The notes: generated from the sequence alone by a model not told the origin. Counted from the stretch's first letter, positions 7,244 through 13,665 are shown. The stretch: 23,708 nucleotides of DNA from Pseudomonadota bacterium (GCA_023390395.1 JAEWCY010000040.1:1-23708); one strand, 5' to 3'. Program-made: numbers and translations.

Positions 7244-7939
7244 CTACATGCCGTCCGGCCCGGCGGGCCCGTCCATGGCCGGCAGTTGCAGCTTGGTGAG
7301 CATTTCCGTGAGCCCGGCCGCCTTCTTGGCTTCCATGTTGTTGAGGATGTCGCCGGCCTGGCGTCCGCGCATGCCCGCCAGAATTTTGACCGAGATGGAG
7401 TTGTCCAGGGTCTCCAGGACCTTGGCCGCCTGCTTGGCGTTCATGTTGGAGTAGACGTCGATCAGGTGCTTGAGCTTCTGGTCTTTGACGCCCTTGGCCT
7501 CCTCCAGCATGCCCTTGATGCTGGACTCCATCTCCTTGAGCTTGGCCACCCGGGTGTTGAGGTCGGTCTGCAAGGCATTGAGCGCCTGCTCGCGCTGGTC
7601 GAGCTCGTCCTGGCGCTTGAGCAGGGCCTGGGCGTCGGGCGTGGCCGCTGCCTGGGCCGGGGCGGCCTTGGCCGCAGCGGGCGTCTGGCCCGGGGCGGCC
7701 TGCTGGGCCATGGCCGGAGCCGCGCCGGGGAAAACCACGGGCAGAGTCACGGCGGACGCGCCCGGGGCAGCGGAGGCGGCCGGAGCCACCTGGGCCACGG
7801 GGCGCGCCGGCGGATCGGGCAGGAGCATGTCCAGGCCCATGAAGGCCAGGATGCCGAGCTTCACGGCGGCGATCATGACGAACACGCCCAGCACCTTGGT
7901 GGCCCGGGGCGCGATGCGCCCGCCAAGGCGGTCGAGCAT
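7244..7939 (-). CDS. MotE-like flagellar protein with MgtE-N type C-terminal domain
   Basis: The 231-residue protein has a single membrane helix near the N-terminus (about 15-40, VLGVFVMIAAVKLGILAFMGLDML), an Ala/Pro-rich linker, a coiled coil (about 108-155, LLKRQDELDQREQALNALQ) and a C-terminal domain (IDVYSNMNAKQAAKVLETLD, LNNMEAKKAAGLTEML) like the MgtE intracellular N domain also found in MotE and FliG-like proteins. Position next to fliJ points to a flagellar role, probably a stator or export accessory protein. I chose the ATG at 7939, 22 nt after the fliJ stop; an ATG at 8002 inside fliJ would add 21 basic residues, and the much longer open frame to 8314 is a shadow of fliJ. The exact role is inferred. 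Confidence 0.75.
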   Translation of the reverse strand: MLDRLGGRIAPRATKVLGVFVMIAAVKLGILAFMGLDMLLPDPPARPVAQVAPAASAAPGASAVTLPVVFPGAAPAMAQQAAPGQTPAAAKAAPAQAAATPDAQALLKRQDELDQREQALNALQTDLNTRVAKLKEMESSIKGMLEEAKGVKDQKLKHLIDVYSNMNAKQAAKVLETLDNSISVKILAGMRGRQAGDILNNMEAKKAAGLTEMLTKLQLPAMDGPAGPDGM

Positions 7940-7961
7940 CGCCAGCGTTTTCGAAAACGGG

Positions 7962-8405
7962 TTAGACCACCGGCGGCTGATAGCGGACCGAAGCCATTTC
8001 ATCGTTTTCGTTTTGTTCCGCGATGTTCTGTTCGATGGCATGGCGGGCCGCCTTCTTGGTTTTGAGTTTGTCGAGGAGCTTTCTGTCCTTGGACCGGGCC
8101 ACGGCCGCCTCGCGGCAGCGCTCGCGGACTTCTTCCAGCTCCTTGAGCCGGACCCGCGCCTGGGCGATGTCCTGGACGAGGCGTTCCCGGTAGGCCCGCC
8201 ACAGCCAGAAATCGCCCGGCGTGGGGTCCTTTTTCTGGGCCATGGAGGCTTCGCGGGCAGCCAGTTCGTTGACGAGCCGCGCCACCTCGCGCTCCTGGTT
8301 CTGGCAGGCGGCAATGGCCTTGCCGAGCTCCATCCTGGCCCGCTCTTCGAGCTGGGTCCGGATGTCCAGGATGCGTTCGAGATTGAAACGAAACGGCTTG
8401 GTCAT
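7962..8405 (-). CDS. fliJ: Flagellar export protein FliJ
   Basis: FliJ is the small coiled-coil stalk of the flagellar type III export ATPase FliI and escorts export chaperones. The 147-residue product starts TKPFRFNLERILDIRTQLEE, the characteristic FliJ opening, and is nearly all charged helix, with LVNELAAREASMAQKK in the first arm and LKELEEVRERCREAAVARSKDRKLLDKLKTKK in the second. Cited segments are short parts of continuous coiled coil. A conserved-looking DFWLWRAYRERLV joins the arms. It sits between cobS and the motE-like gene; the other export genes (fliI, fliH, flhAB) are not in this window. The start at 8405 has a GGAGAGGG stretch upstream, somewhat far from the ATG. Confidence 0.88.
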   Translation of the reverse strand: MTKPFRFNLERILDIRTQLEERARMELGKAIAACQNQEREVARLVNELAAREASMAQKKDPTPGDFWLWRAYRERLVQDIAQARVRLKELEEVRERCREAAVARSKDRKLLDKLKTKKAARHAIEQNIAEQNENDEMASVRYQPPVV

Positions 8406-8477
8406 GCCCGCGCCCTCTCCCCCTGCGCCGGTTTTCCGTCGGTCGGGGAACGGAAAGCAAATCCCGGGCCAGCGAGG

Positions 8478-9203
8478 TTATACCAGACAGCCGGCCAGCA
8501 AGGCGGCCAACTCGCAACCGACGATGGCCGCGCCCAGGAAATCGCCGTTGACGCCGCCGTTGCGCCGGGCCAGGCGGGCGAGTTTCCAGACGACGATCCC
8601 GCCGAGGGCGAAGCCGGCAAGCGTCACCGCCGGCCCGGCCCAGCACAGGCCGAGCGCCAGGGCCACGCCGCAGGCGATGGCCGTGTTGGCCGCCGTGGCC
8701 CCGGGCAGGCACAGGGACCCGAGCCCGGGCCGGGCCAGATCGCGGCAGGCGCGCATGAGCACCACCGCTCCGGCCCGGCCGAGCACCGGCGCGAAAGCCA
8801 GCGTCCAGACCCGGCCGCCAGCGAGCAGCTCCGCCCCCAGGCAAAACGCGCCGCCCATGGCCGCCACCAGCGCCATGCCTCCGAACGCGCCGATGCGGCT
8901 GTCCTTCATGATGGCGAAAAAGCGGTCGCCGGTGGTGAAGCTGCCCCAGGCGTCGGCCACATCGGCGAAGCCGTCGCAGTGCAGGCCGCGCGTGAGCCAG
9001 ACGTTGGCCAGGCCGTAATAAAAACCACCGGCCAACGGATGGCCGGCGAAAAGCCCCAGGGCCAGGGGCGCGGCGAGCAGCAGCCCAAGCGTCGCCCCGA
9101 CCACGGGGAAAAGCGGCACGCAAGCCGCCATGTCCGGATCGCGCACCGCCGGCCCAAGGCGCGTCAGAAAACCGAGCGCGCCAAGATAATTACGAAAAAT
9201 CAA
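8478..9203 (-). CDS. cobS: Cobalamin synthase (adenosylcobinamide-GDP ribazoletransferase)
   Basis: CobS is an integral membrane enzyme that joins alpha-ribazole (or its 5'-phosphate) to adenosylcobinamide-GDP, closing the nucleotide loop of vitamin B12. The 241-residue product begins IFRNYLGALGFLTRLGPA, has the acidic motif RGLHCDGFADVADAWG (Asp77, Asp81, Asp84) that is likely to bind metal, and DSRIGAFGGM, all family signatures. Several hydrophobic helices follow. The start is TTG at 9203, supported by GGGGAG 7 nt upstream; no ATG lies before the conserved N-terminus. The TTG is 14 nt inside the end of the SAM hydrolase gene, so the two are likely translationally coupled. No other cob gene is in this window and no cobalamin riboswitch was recognised upstream. 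Confidence 0.93.
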   Translation of the reverse strand: MIFRNYLGALGFLTRLGPAVRDPDMAACVPLFPVVGATLGLLLAAPLALGLFAGHPLAGGFYYGLANVWLTRGLHCDGFADVADAWGSFTTGDRFFAIMKDSRIGAFGGMALVAAMGGAFCLGAELLAGGRVWTLAFAPVLGRAGAVVLMRACRDLARPGLGSLCLPGATAANTAIACGVALALGLCWAGPAVTLAGFALGGIVVWKLARLARRNGGVNGDFLGAAIVGCELAALLAGCLV

Positions 9204-10020
9204 TCTCCGTCTCCCCTTGCGGCCAGGTGAGCGTCACGGCGTCTCGCACGTTAAGCCCAAGCCGCGCCGCGGCCGATGCGCCGCTCACCGCCAGTTCCAG
9301 ATAACCCTGGCTCCCGGCCAGAAGCCCCACCCCGCCGGGTTTGATGCCGGCATAGGTCCGCGCCGGCCAAAGCCGCACGGCCACGGGCGCGGCCAGGGCC
9401 ACGCCCCGGGGCACGCGCCCGAATCGCCCGATGTCCAGATTGAGGATGCAGTTGCCGAACCGGTCCACGGACAACACCCGCGCCGCCACGGTCCCCGCGC
9501 CCCGCGCCGGTTCGAGGCCCTCCAACAGCACCGGCTCCGCGCCGCCAAGCACCGTGGCCACGTCGCGCGGCCCCTCGCCCATGGCCAGCCGCGCGGCCAG
9601 GGGCGCGAACACGTCGCGACCGTGGAACGTGGCGCTCGCCGGCGCCAGACGCGGCGTGGCGTCAAGGATGCGACAGCCCTCCGAACGGCCGAACGTCAGC
9701 GTCAAAAGGCCGTTGTCCGGAGCCAGCACCAGCCGCGAGGCCGTCTCCACCAGAAGCACGCGCCGGTCCGTGCCCACGCCCGGGTCCACCACGGCGCACG
9801 CCACCGAGCCCGGCGGCAGCCAGGGCAACGTCGCGGCCAGGAAAAACCCGGCCTGCCAAACGTCCCCGGGCCGTACCTCGTGGCTGACGTCGAGCAGCGG
9901 CACGTCCGGCGCGGCGGCCATGAGCACCGCCCGCATCTGGGCCACGTAAGGGTCCGCCCGGCCGAAGTCCGTGAGGAGCGCGATGAGGGGGGCCGTGGAT
10001 GCGCGGGGCGATGTGGGCAT
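9190..10020 (-). CDS. SAM hydrolase (adenosine-forming), DUF62 / SAM hydroxide adenosyltransferase family
   Basis: Members of this family attack SAM with water to give adenosine and L-methionine; relatives use fluoride or chloride. The 276-residue product carries the family blocks LIALLTDFGRADPYVAQM (N-terminal SAM site), CAVVDPGVGTDRRVLLV, LAPDNGLLTLTFG and FHGRDVFAPLAARLA, then a C-terminal barrel with DRFGNCILNLDI. The frame is open to 10299, but that part lies inside a repeat. The ATG at 10020 with GGAGG 10 nt upstream gives a normal N-terminus; the GGAGG belongs to the left end of the foldback element. It overlaps cobS by 14 nt. The cellular purpose of these enzymes is generally unclear; an adenosine or SAM balance role is inference. 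Confidence 0.9.
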   Translation of the reverse strand: MPTSPRASTAPLIALLTDFGRADPYVAQMRAVLMAAAPDVPLLDVSHEVRPGDVWQAGFFLAATLPWLPPGSVACAVVDPGVGTDRRVLLVETASRLVLAPDNGLLTLTFGRSEGCRILDATPRLAPASATFHGRDVFAPLAARLAMGEGPRDVATVLGGAEPVLLEGLEPARGAGTVAARVLSVDRFGNCILNLDIGRFGRVPRGVALAAPVAVRLWPARTYAGIKPGGVGLLAGSQGYLELAVSGASAAARLGLNVRDAVTLTWPQGETEIDFS

Positions 10021-10306
10021 GGAGAAGATGCCTCCGGCGGCCGGGGGGGATGATCCCCCCCGGTCCCCCCCGACGGGGCGGACGGAGAGGCGGAAGGGAA
10101 CGACAAGCGGCGAGGCGTCGGTCGTTGTGGTCGGGGAATTGGGCCGGCGAGCCTGGAGCGAAGCGACGGCATCGCCGGGCCGATTCCGGCTTCGCCGACG
10201 CACTCCCGCCCACGACCACGCCTCCACCCGCCTTCCCATCCTCCGCCTCCTCAGGCGAGGGGTCCGGGGGGCATCATGCCCCCCGGCCGCCGGAGGCATC
10301 TTCCTC
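10021..10306. repeat. Foldback intergenic element, copy A
   Basis: The 291-bp gap between rex and the SAM hydrolase is almost entirely this element. Its ends are about 48-nt inverted repeats (10021-10068 and 10259-10306, 43 of 48 matching by eye). Each contains an odd-length perfect palindrome of 23 nt (10041-10063 around ATGAT; 10264-10286 around ATCAT) and the sequence CCGCCGGAGGCATCTTC. Inside lie a core (10107-10150) also found in copy B and a nested imperfect inverted repeat (10135-10150 with 10172-10187, 14 of 16). No credible coding frame is present. It is either a small non-autonomous mobile repeat or a structured terminator cassette. The right hairpin is 26 bp past the rex stop. Confidence 0.75.
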
Positions 10307-10311
10307 TTCCC

Positions 10312-10983
10312 TTACTCGTCTTCGCCGGACTGGTCGAAGCCGGGGCGGTCCTGGTTGCGGTCGATGGTAATGGAGAAGGCGACGGAATAGAAGTGGTGGA
10401 AGAAGTCGACGTATTCGACGAAGACGTCGTTGGGCACGGAGAGCATGGCCGGGGAGTAGTTGATGATGCCTTTGACGCCGGCTTCGATGAGGAAGTTGGC
10501 GGCGCGCTGGGCCCGGTTGACGGGCGTGGTGATGAGGCCGATCTCGATGCCGAGTTCCTTGACGGCGTCCTTGAGGCGGCGGGTGCAGACGACTTCGAGG
10601 CCGGAGACTTCCTCGCCGATCTTGAAGGGGTCGCAGTCGAAGGCGCCGACGATGTCGAAGCCGCGAAATTTGAAGTCCTGGTGGCGCAGGAGCGCCTTGC
10701 CCAGGTTGCCGACGCCGACCAGGGCGCATTTCCAGACGCGGTCGACGCCGAGGGAGTGCTTGATGGAGTAGATGAGGTCCTGGACGTGGTAGCCGACGCC
10801 ACGCACGCCGAACTCGCCGAAATATGCAAGGTCCTTCCGGATCTGGGAAGGATTGACGCTGCAGGCCCGGGCGAGGAGTTCCGAGGAGACGACCTGGGAG
10901 CCTTCGCGCTTGAGGGTTTCCAGCACTTGCACGTACATGGCCAGGCGCTTGATGGTGGCCTTTGGGATGTGTTCGCTTTTCAA
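10312..10983 (-). CDS. rex: Redox-sensing transcriptional repressor Rex
   Basis: Rex binds operator DNA when NAD+ is high and releases it when NADH rises, so it derepresses energy genes under reducing conditions. The 223-residue protein has the winged-helix N-domain (ATIKRLAMYVQVLETL and NPSQIRKDLAYFGEFG, about 45-59) and a Rossmann NAD(H) domain with ALVGVGNLGKALL (GxGxxG 90-95), DCDP at the end of strand 2, and the swapped C-terminal helix near FVEYVDFFHHFYSVAF. The start is TTG at 10983 with AAAGGA 7 nt upstream. It follows atpE, separated by a hairpin terminator, as in Desulfovibrio vulgaris. A Rex-like operator upstream of atpZ suggests that it controls the F0 operon and, by read-through, itself. 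Confidence 0.96.
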   Translation of the reverse strand: MKSEHIPKATIKRLAMYVQVLETLKREGSQVVSSELLARACSVNPSQIRKDLAYFGEFGVRGVGYHVQDLIYSIKHSLGVDRVWKCALVGVGNLGKALLRHQDFKFRGFDIVGAFDCDPFKIGEEVSGLEVVCTRRLKDAVKELGIEIGLITTPVNRAQRAANFLIEAGVKGIINYSPAMLSVPNDVFVEYVDFFHHFYSVAFSITIDRNQDRPGFDQSGEDE

Positions 10984-11020
10984 GGCGGCATCCTTTGGTG
11001 CGTGCTGGTGGGTTGAAATA

Positions 11021-11055
11021 GAAAGGAGGCCGGATTTCTGGCCCGGCCTCCTTTC
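11021..11055 (-). terminator. Hairpin terminator or attenuator between atpE and rex
   Basis: A perfect 13-bp inverted repeat (11021-11033 with 11043-11055, stem GAAAGGAGGCCGG) lies 13 bp after the atpE stop. Reading on the minus strand it is followed by TATTTC, a weak U-tract. It may end most F0 transcripts and let a fraction continue into rex. Confidence 0.7.
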
Positions 11056-11068
11056 CGGGATGTCGTGA

Positions 11069-11410
11069 TTAGCCGGTGATCATCTTCGCGAACGGGTGGG
11101 CGAAGAGCAGGATCAGGCAGACGACCAGGGCGTAGATGGCCAGGGACTCGATGAAGGCCAGACCGAGGATCAGGGTGACGGTGATCTTGCCGCCGGCCTC
11201 AGGATTGCGGGCGGTGCCTTCGCAGGCGGCCTTGAGGCCCAGACCCTGACCAAGACCGCAGCCGGCGGCGGCCAGGCCCATGCCGATGGCGGTGGCCCAG
11301 GAGATAGTGCCGATGGCGCCCATGGCGCCGGCGGTGTCGGCGGCGAAAGCGACGGAGGCCAGGGCCAGCAGGGCGGCGGTCGAGAAGATGGTCATGAAAG
11401 CCTTACGCAT
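11069..11410 (-). CDS. atpE: ATP synthase F0 subunit c
   Basis: Subunit c forms the membrane rotor ring of F-type ATP synthase. At 113 residues it is longer than the usual 75-90 because of an N-terminal signal-like stretch (MRKAFMTIFSTAALLALASVAFA). The mature part has helix 1 ending GCGLGQGLGLKAA, the polar loop ARNPEAGGK and helix 2 LILGLAFIESLAIYALVV with the ion-binding Glu88. By hand alignment to the Na+-type c subunit of Ilyobacter, Gln55, Glu88, Ser89 and Tyr93 match Q32, E65, S66 and Y70, while V63 and T67 are Phe86 and Leu90. AGGAGG lies 6 nt before the ATG. It follows atpB and precedes rex. Confidence 0.96.
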   Translation of the reverse strand: MRKAFMTIFSTAALLALASVAFAADTAGAMGAIGTISWATAIGMGLAAAGCGLGQGLGLKAACEGTARNPEAGGKITVTLILGLAFIESLAIYALVVCLILLFAHPFAKMITG

Positions 11411-11473
11411 GTCGATCCTCCTGAAGAACAGGTGTTTAAAGTTACGGTCCTAAGGACCATTTCCCCCGGGATT

Positions 11474-12190
11474 CTAGTGAGCGTGTTCCAGCGAGCCCTT
11501 GAGGTAGATCATGGCCAGCATGAAGAACACGAAGGCCTGGATGCAGTCGGCCAGCGAGAACAGGAAGTACATCGGGAAGGTGCCGACGACCGGCGCCAGG
11601 GCGAACAGGAGCACCAGGACGATTTCCTCGCCGCGCACGTTGCCGAACAGACGCAGCGTGAGCGAGAGCGGCCGGGCCAGGTGGGAGATGATTTCGATGG
11701 GCAGCATCAGCGGCACCAGCCACCAGAACGGGCCCATGAAGTGCTTGATGTAGCCCGCGCCCCACATGCGGATGCCCCAGAAGTTGTAGTAGACGAACAC
11801 GGTCAGCGCCATGGCGGCGTTGGTGTTGACGTTGTTGGTCGGCGAATCGAGGCCCGGCACCAGACCGATGAGGTTGCCGGTGATGATGAACAGGAACAGG
11901 GCGCACAGGAACGGGAAGACCTTGCGGCCCTTTTCGCCGATGTTCTCGACGACGAAGGATTCAAGGCCGCCGACGACGACCTCGAAGAAATTCTGGAAGC
12001 CCGACGGCACCATCGCGAGCTTGCGGGTGGCGAGCATGCCCAGGATGATGAGCAGGATCATGGCGAACCAGGCGTAGATGACGTTGGAATCGATGACCTG
12101 GGCGTGGAAGACGTCGTTGAGCTTGTAGAGCCCAACGGCCTTCGCGGCCTCGTCGACGAGCAGAACCGGATGCGGCAACCCACCAGCCAT
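11474..12190 (-). CDS. atpB: ATP synthase F0 subunit a
   Basis: Subunit a is the stator channel that passes ions to the c-ring. The 238-residue protein is strongly hydrophobic with about five or six helices. The essential arginine lies in PLSLTLRLFGNVRGEE (Arg180, equivalent to E. coli Arg210). GNLIGLVPGLDSPTNNVNT is the family loop before the channel helices, and the C-terminal helix reads LADCIQAFVFFMLAMIYL. AGGAGG lies 8 nt before the ATG. It begins 3 nt after atpI and precedes atpE by about 60 bp. Subunits b, delta and F1 are not in this window, so the operon is split. Confidence 0.97.
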   Translation of the reverse strand: MAGGLPHPVLLVDEAAKAVGLYKLNDVFHAQVIDSNVIYAWFAMILLIILGMLATRKLAMVPSGFQNFFEVVVGGLESFVVENIGEKGRKVFPFLCALFLFIITGNLIGLVPGLDSPTNNVNTNAAMALTVFVYYNFWGIRMWGAGYIKHFMGPFWWLVPLMLPIEIISHLARPLSLTLRLFGNVRGEEIVLVLLFALAPVVGTFPMYFLFSLADCIQAFVFFMLAMIYLKGSLEHAH

Positions 12191-12193
12191 GTC

Positions 12194-12646
12194 CTATGCC
12201 TCCTTTCCCGTAAGCGTTTGGTGCGTCTTGGAGCCGGCGTGGCGCCATACGCCCCAGACGAGGAAGTTAACCACCACCGTCGTGATGCCGGCCAGAAGCG
12301 GCAACGGCGCAGCCCCGAACCATACGATGCAGGCGAAAAGCGCCGCTCCCGAGAGGGCCAGCCGGAAATAGAACCGGGCCAGCACGGCCGCCACGGCCTC
12401 GCGCCTGTCCGCGTACCCCGTGATCCGCTGGCCGAACTTGGCCAGGGAACAGAAATTCGCCGAGATGATGACCGTGCCGGCGGCCAGCGACCAAGCCGCC
12501 ACGGACACCCCGGAAAGCGGCAGCGTGGCCAGGAGCACCAGCGCGGTCAGGAGCAGCTGGTTGCGCACGAGCTCGCGCACCTCGGGGTGGACATACCCCC
12601 GGCGCAAAAGCCAGCGATCCAACCTGTCCCTAAGATTTTTCATCAT
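12194..12646 (-). CDS. atpI: ATP synthase I family accessory membrane protein
   Basis: The 150-residue protein has four predicted helices (LLLTALVLLATLPLSGV, AAWSLAAGTVIISANFC, RLALSGAALFACIVWFG, LPLLAGITTVVVNFLVW) after a short basic cytoplasmic N-terminus (MKNLRDRLDRWLLRRG). This matches the ATP-synt_I family, small proteins found ahead of atpB that help c-ring assembly or Mg2+ supply. It overlaps the preceding atpZ-like gene by 17 nt and ends 3 nt before atpB, so the order atpZ-atpI-atpB-atpE reads as one operon. ATG codons at 12646 and 12643 are adjacent; either may serve. Confidence 0.82.
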   Translation of the reverse strand: MMKNLRDRLDRWLLRRGYVHPEVRELVRNQLLLTALVLLATLPLSGVSVAAWSLAAGTVIISANFCSLAKFGQRITGYADRREAVAAVLARFYFRLALSGAALFACIVWFGAAPLPLLAGITTVVVNFLVWGVWRHAGSKTHQTLTGKEA

Positions 12647-12902
12647 CCCCGCCCTGCCCCTCGTGTTCGCTCTTGTCGGCCTTCTGGATCTTTTTGACTT
12701 CCGCCACCACGTTCTTGAACCCGGCCACGATGCCCAGGACCAGAAACGTCAACAGAAGCCACGGCTTGGTATCCAGCCACCTGTCCAGCCACCAGCCGAT
12801 GAACAATCCGACGAAGGTGGCCGAGACGAGATTGAGCCCCACCACCGAAGCCGAGGCGATGGACTCGCGAACGCTTTTGTCCTTGATGAGCCGGCCGAAC
12901 AC
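12630..12902 (-). CDS. atpZ: AtpZ/AtpI family protein, first gene of the F0 operon
   Basis: This 90-residue protein has two helices (SVVGLNLVSATFVGLFIGWWLD and PWLLLTFLVLGIVAGFKNVV, each given in part) joined by RWLDTK, and a charged C-terminus (KKIQKADKSEHEGQG). This is the form of the small ATPase gene 1 / AtpZ family, implicated in ATP synthase assembly or Mg2+/Ca2+ handling. The start is GTG at 12902, supported by GGAGG 7 nt upstream. The frame stays open to another GTG at 12983, but that lies in the operator region and adds no family sequence. The gene leads the operon and overlaps atpI by 17 nt. Confidence 0.82.
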   Translation of the reverse strand: MFGRLIKDKSVRESIASASVVGLNLVSATFVGLFIGWWLDRWLDTKPWLLLTFLVLGIVAGFKNVVAEVKKIQKADKSEHEGQGGDDEKS

Positions 12903-12967
12903 CCTGTCCCCTCCCGTCTCGCGACAGACCCCGGACCCGCCTGGGGCGCACCCCGACGAGCGGGCGC

Positions 12968-12985
12968 TCGTGCACAAGTTCACAA
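12968..12985 (-). promoter_or_regulatory. Probable Rex operator of the atp F0 operon
   Basis: The minus strand reads TTGTGAA-CTTG-TGCACGA. The known Rex consensus is TTGTGAA-n4-TTCACAA, so the first half-site is perfect and the second matches 5 of 7. It lies about 66 bp upstream of the atpZ GTG and just downstream of a candidate -10 box, a position suited to repression. The regulator itself is encoded in the same gene run. Confidence 0.6.
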
Positions 12986-12993
12986 GTCGCGAA

Positions 12994-13023
12994 GGACTAG
13001 CACGGCCCCCCGGAGAAAGTCAA
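12994..13023 (-). promoter_or_regulatory. Candidate promoter of the atpZ-atpI-atpB-atpE operon
   Basis: On the minus strand TTGACT (13018-13023) is followed after 18 nt by TAGTCC (12994-12999), preceded by TG one base away (extended -10). The -35 box is good (5 of 6); the -10 is poor. The predicted transcription start would lie at about 12987, at the edge of the Rex-like operator. Confidence 0.4.
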
Positions 13024-13112
13024 CGGGCCTGGCGCATTTTCAACCGCCTCGCCCGGCCCCGGCCGACCCGGCACGAGTACTCCCGCCGCCGCGTCGCCAC
13101 AAGACTTTTCAA

Positions 13113-13118
13113 TAGAAT
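13113..13118 (+). promoter_or_regulatory. Possible -10 box for the cysteine-rich protein gene
   Basis: TAGAAT (5 of 6 to TATAAT) lies in an AT-rich patch, 94 bp before the ATG at 13212. No good -35 box is seen at 16-18 nt spacing, so support is weak. Confidence 0.25.
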
Positions 13119-13211
13119 GTTTCCCTTTTTTGTGATTCCCTCATGACAACGTCCGAGAGTTCACGTAGGAACCGGCATAGCGGAAGTCTTTACCCGCAAG
13201 GAGGGAAAACC

Positions 13212-13637
13212 ATGAAGCGTCCCTTGTTGGCTACCCTTGTGCTCACCCTGATCCTGGCCGCCGCCTCGGCCGCCATGGCCCAAACCCAGATGTACTGCGT
13301 CAAACCCGACGGCGCGGCCGTCGCCGCCATCTCCCTGCCCTACGGCGACCGCCACGACCCGAGCGTGGTCTGCAACGCCGTGGTGCCCCAGTGCTACCTG
13401 ACCTGCAGCGCCGTGCTCCAGGTCCGGGACGGCTACGCCGCCCAGGCCGCCAACGTGCCCGTGGTGCAGGTCACCCAGCAAATGCTCCAGAACCTGGGCA
13501 ACCCGGCCCCCGAAACCCCGGCCATGTGCGCCCAACAATACCAGCAGTGCGTGTCCAAATGCCGCGGCGACAAGGCCTGCGTCGCCTACTGCCAGTCCGT
13601 GCGCTCCGGCTGCGGCACCGGCAACCGCGGGCAGTAG
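13212..13637 (+). CDS. Small secreted cysteine-rich protein, function unknown
   Basis: I do not recognise this family. The 141-residue product starts with a clear Sec signal peptide (MKRPLLATLVLTLILAAASA, then AMA before the likely cleavage), leaving about 118 residues outside the cytoplasm. It has ten cysteines: Cys29, three in VVCNAVVPQCYLTC, and six in the C-terminal part at 106, 113, 117, 123, 127 and 134. The last six have symmetric spacing of 6-3-5-3-6 residues, with two Cx3C pairs, which suggests a disulfide-stapled helical hairpin or a metal or heme site. GGAGGG lies 6 nt before the ATG at 13212; the frame upstream to 13143 is not needed. It stands alone on the plus strand between the atp operon and the rsh gene. 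Confidence 0.8.
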   Translation: MKRPLLATLVLTLILAAASAAMAQTQMYCVKPDGAAVAAISLPYGDRHDPSVVCNAVVPQCYLTCSAVLQVRDGYAAQAANVPVVQVTQQMLQNLGNPAPETPAMCAQQYQQCVSKCRGDKACVAYCQSVRSGCGTGNRGQ

Positions 13638-13665
13638 TAAGGTAGGGAGATGGAGAAGAGGAAGA

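Noticed and set aside
7940..8314. Extension of the motE-like protein upstream to 8314
   Set aside because: This part is the out-of-frame shadow of fliJ, rich in Arg, Ser and Pro.
12903..12983. Extension of atpZ to GTG 12983
   Set aside because: It would place the Rex-like operator inside the coding region and lacks a ribosome site; GTG 12902 has GGAGG at 7 nt.
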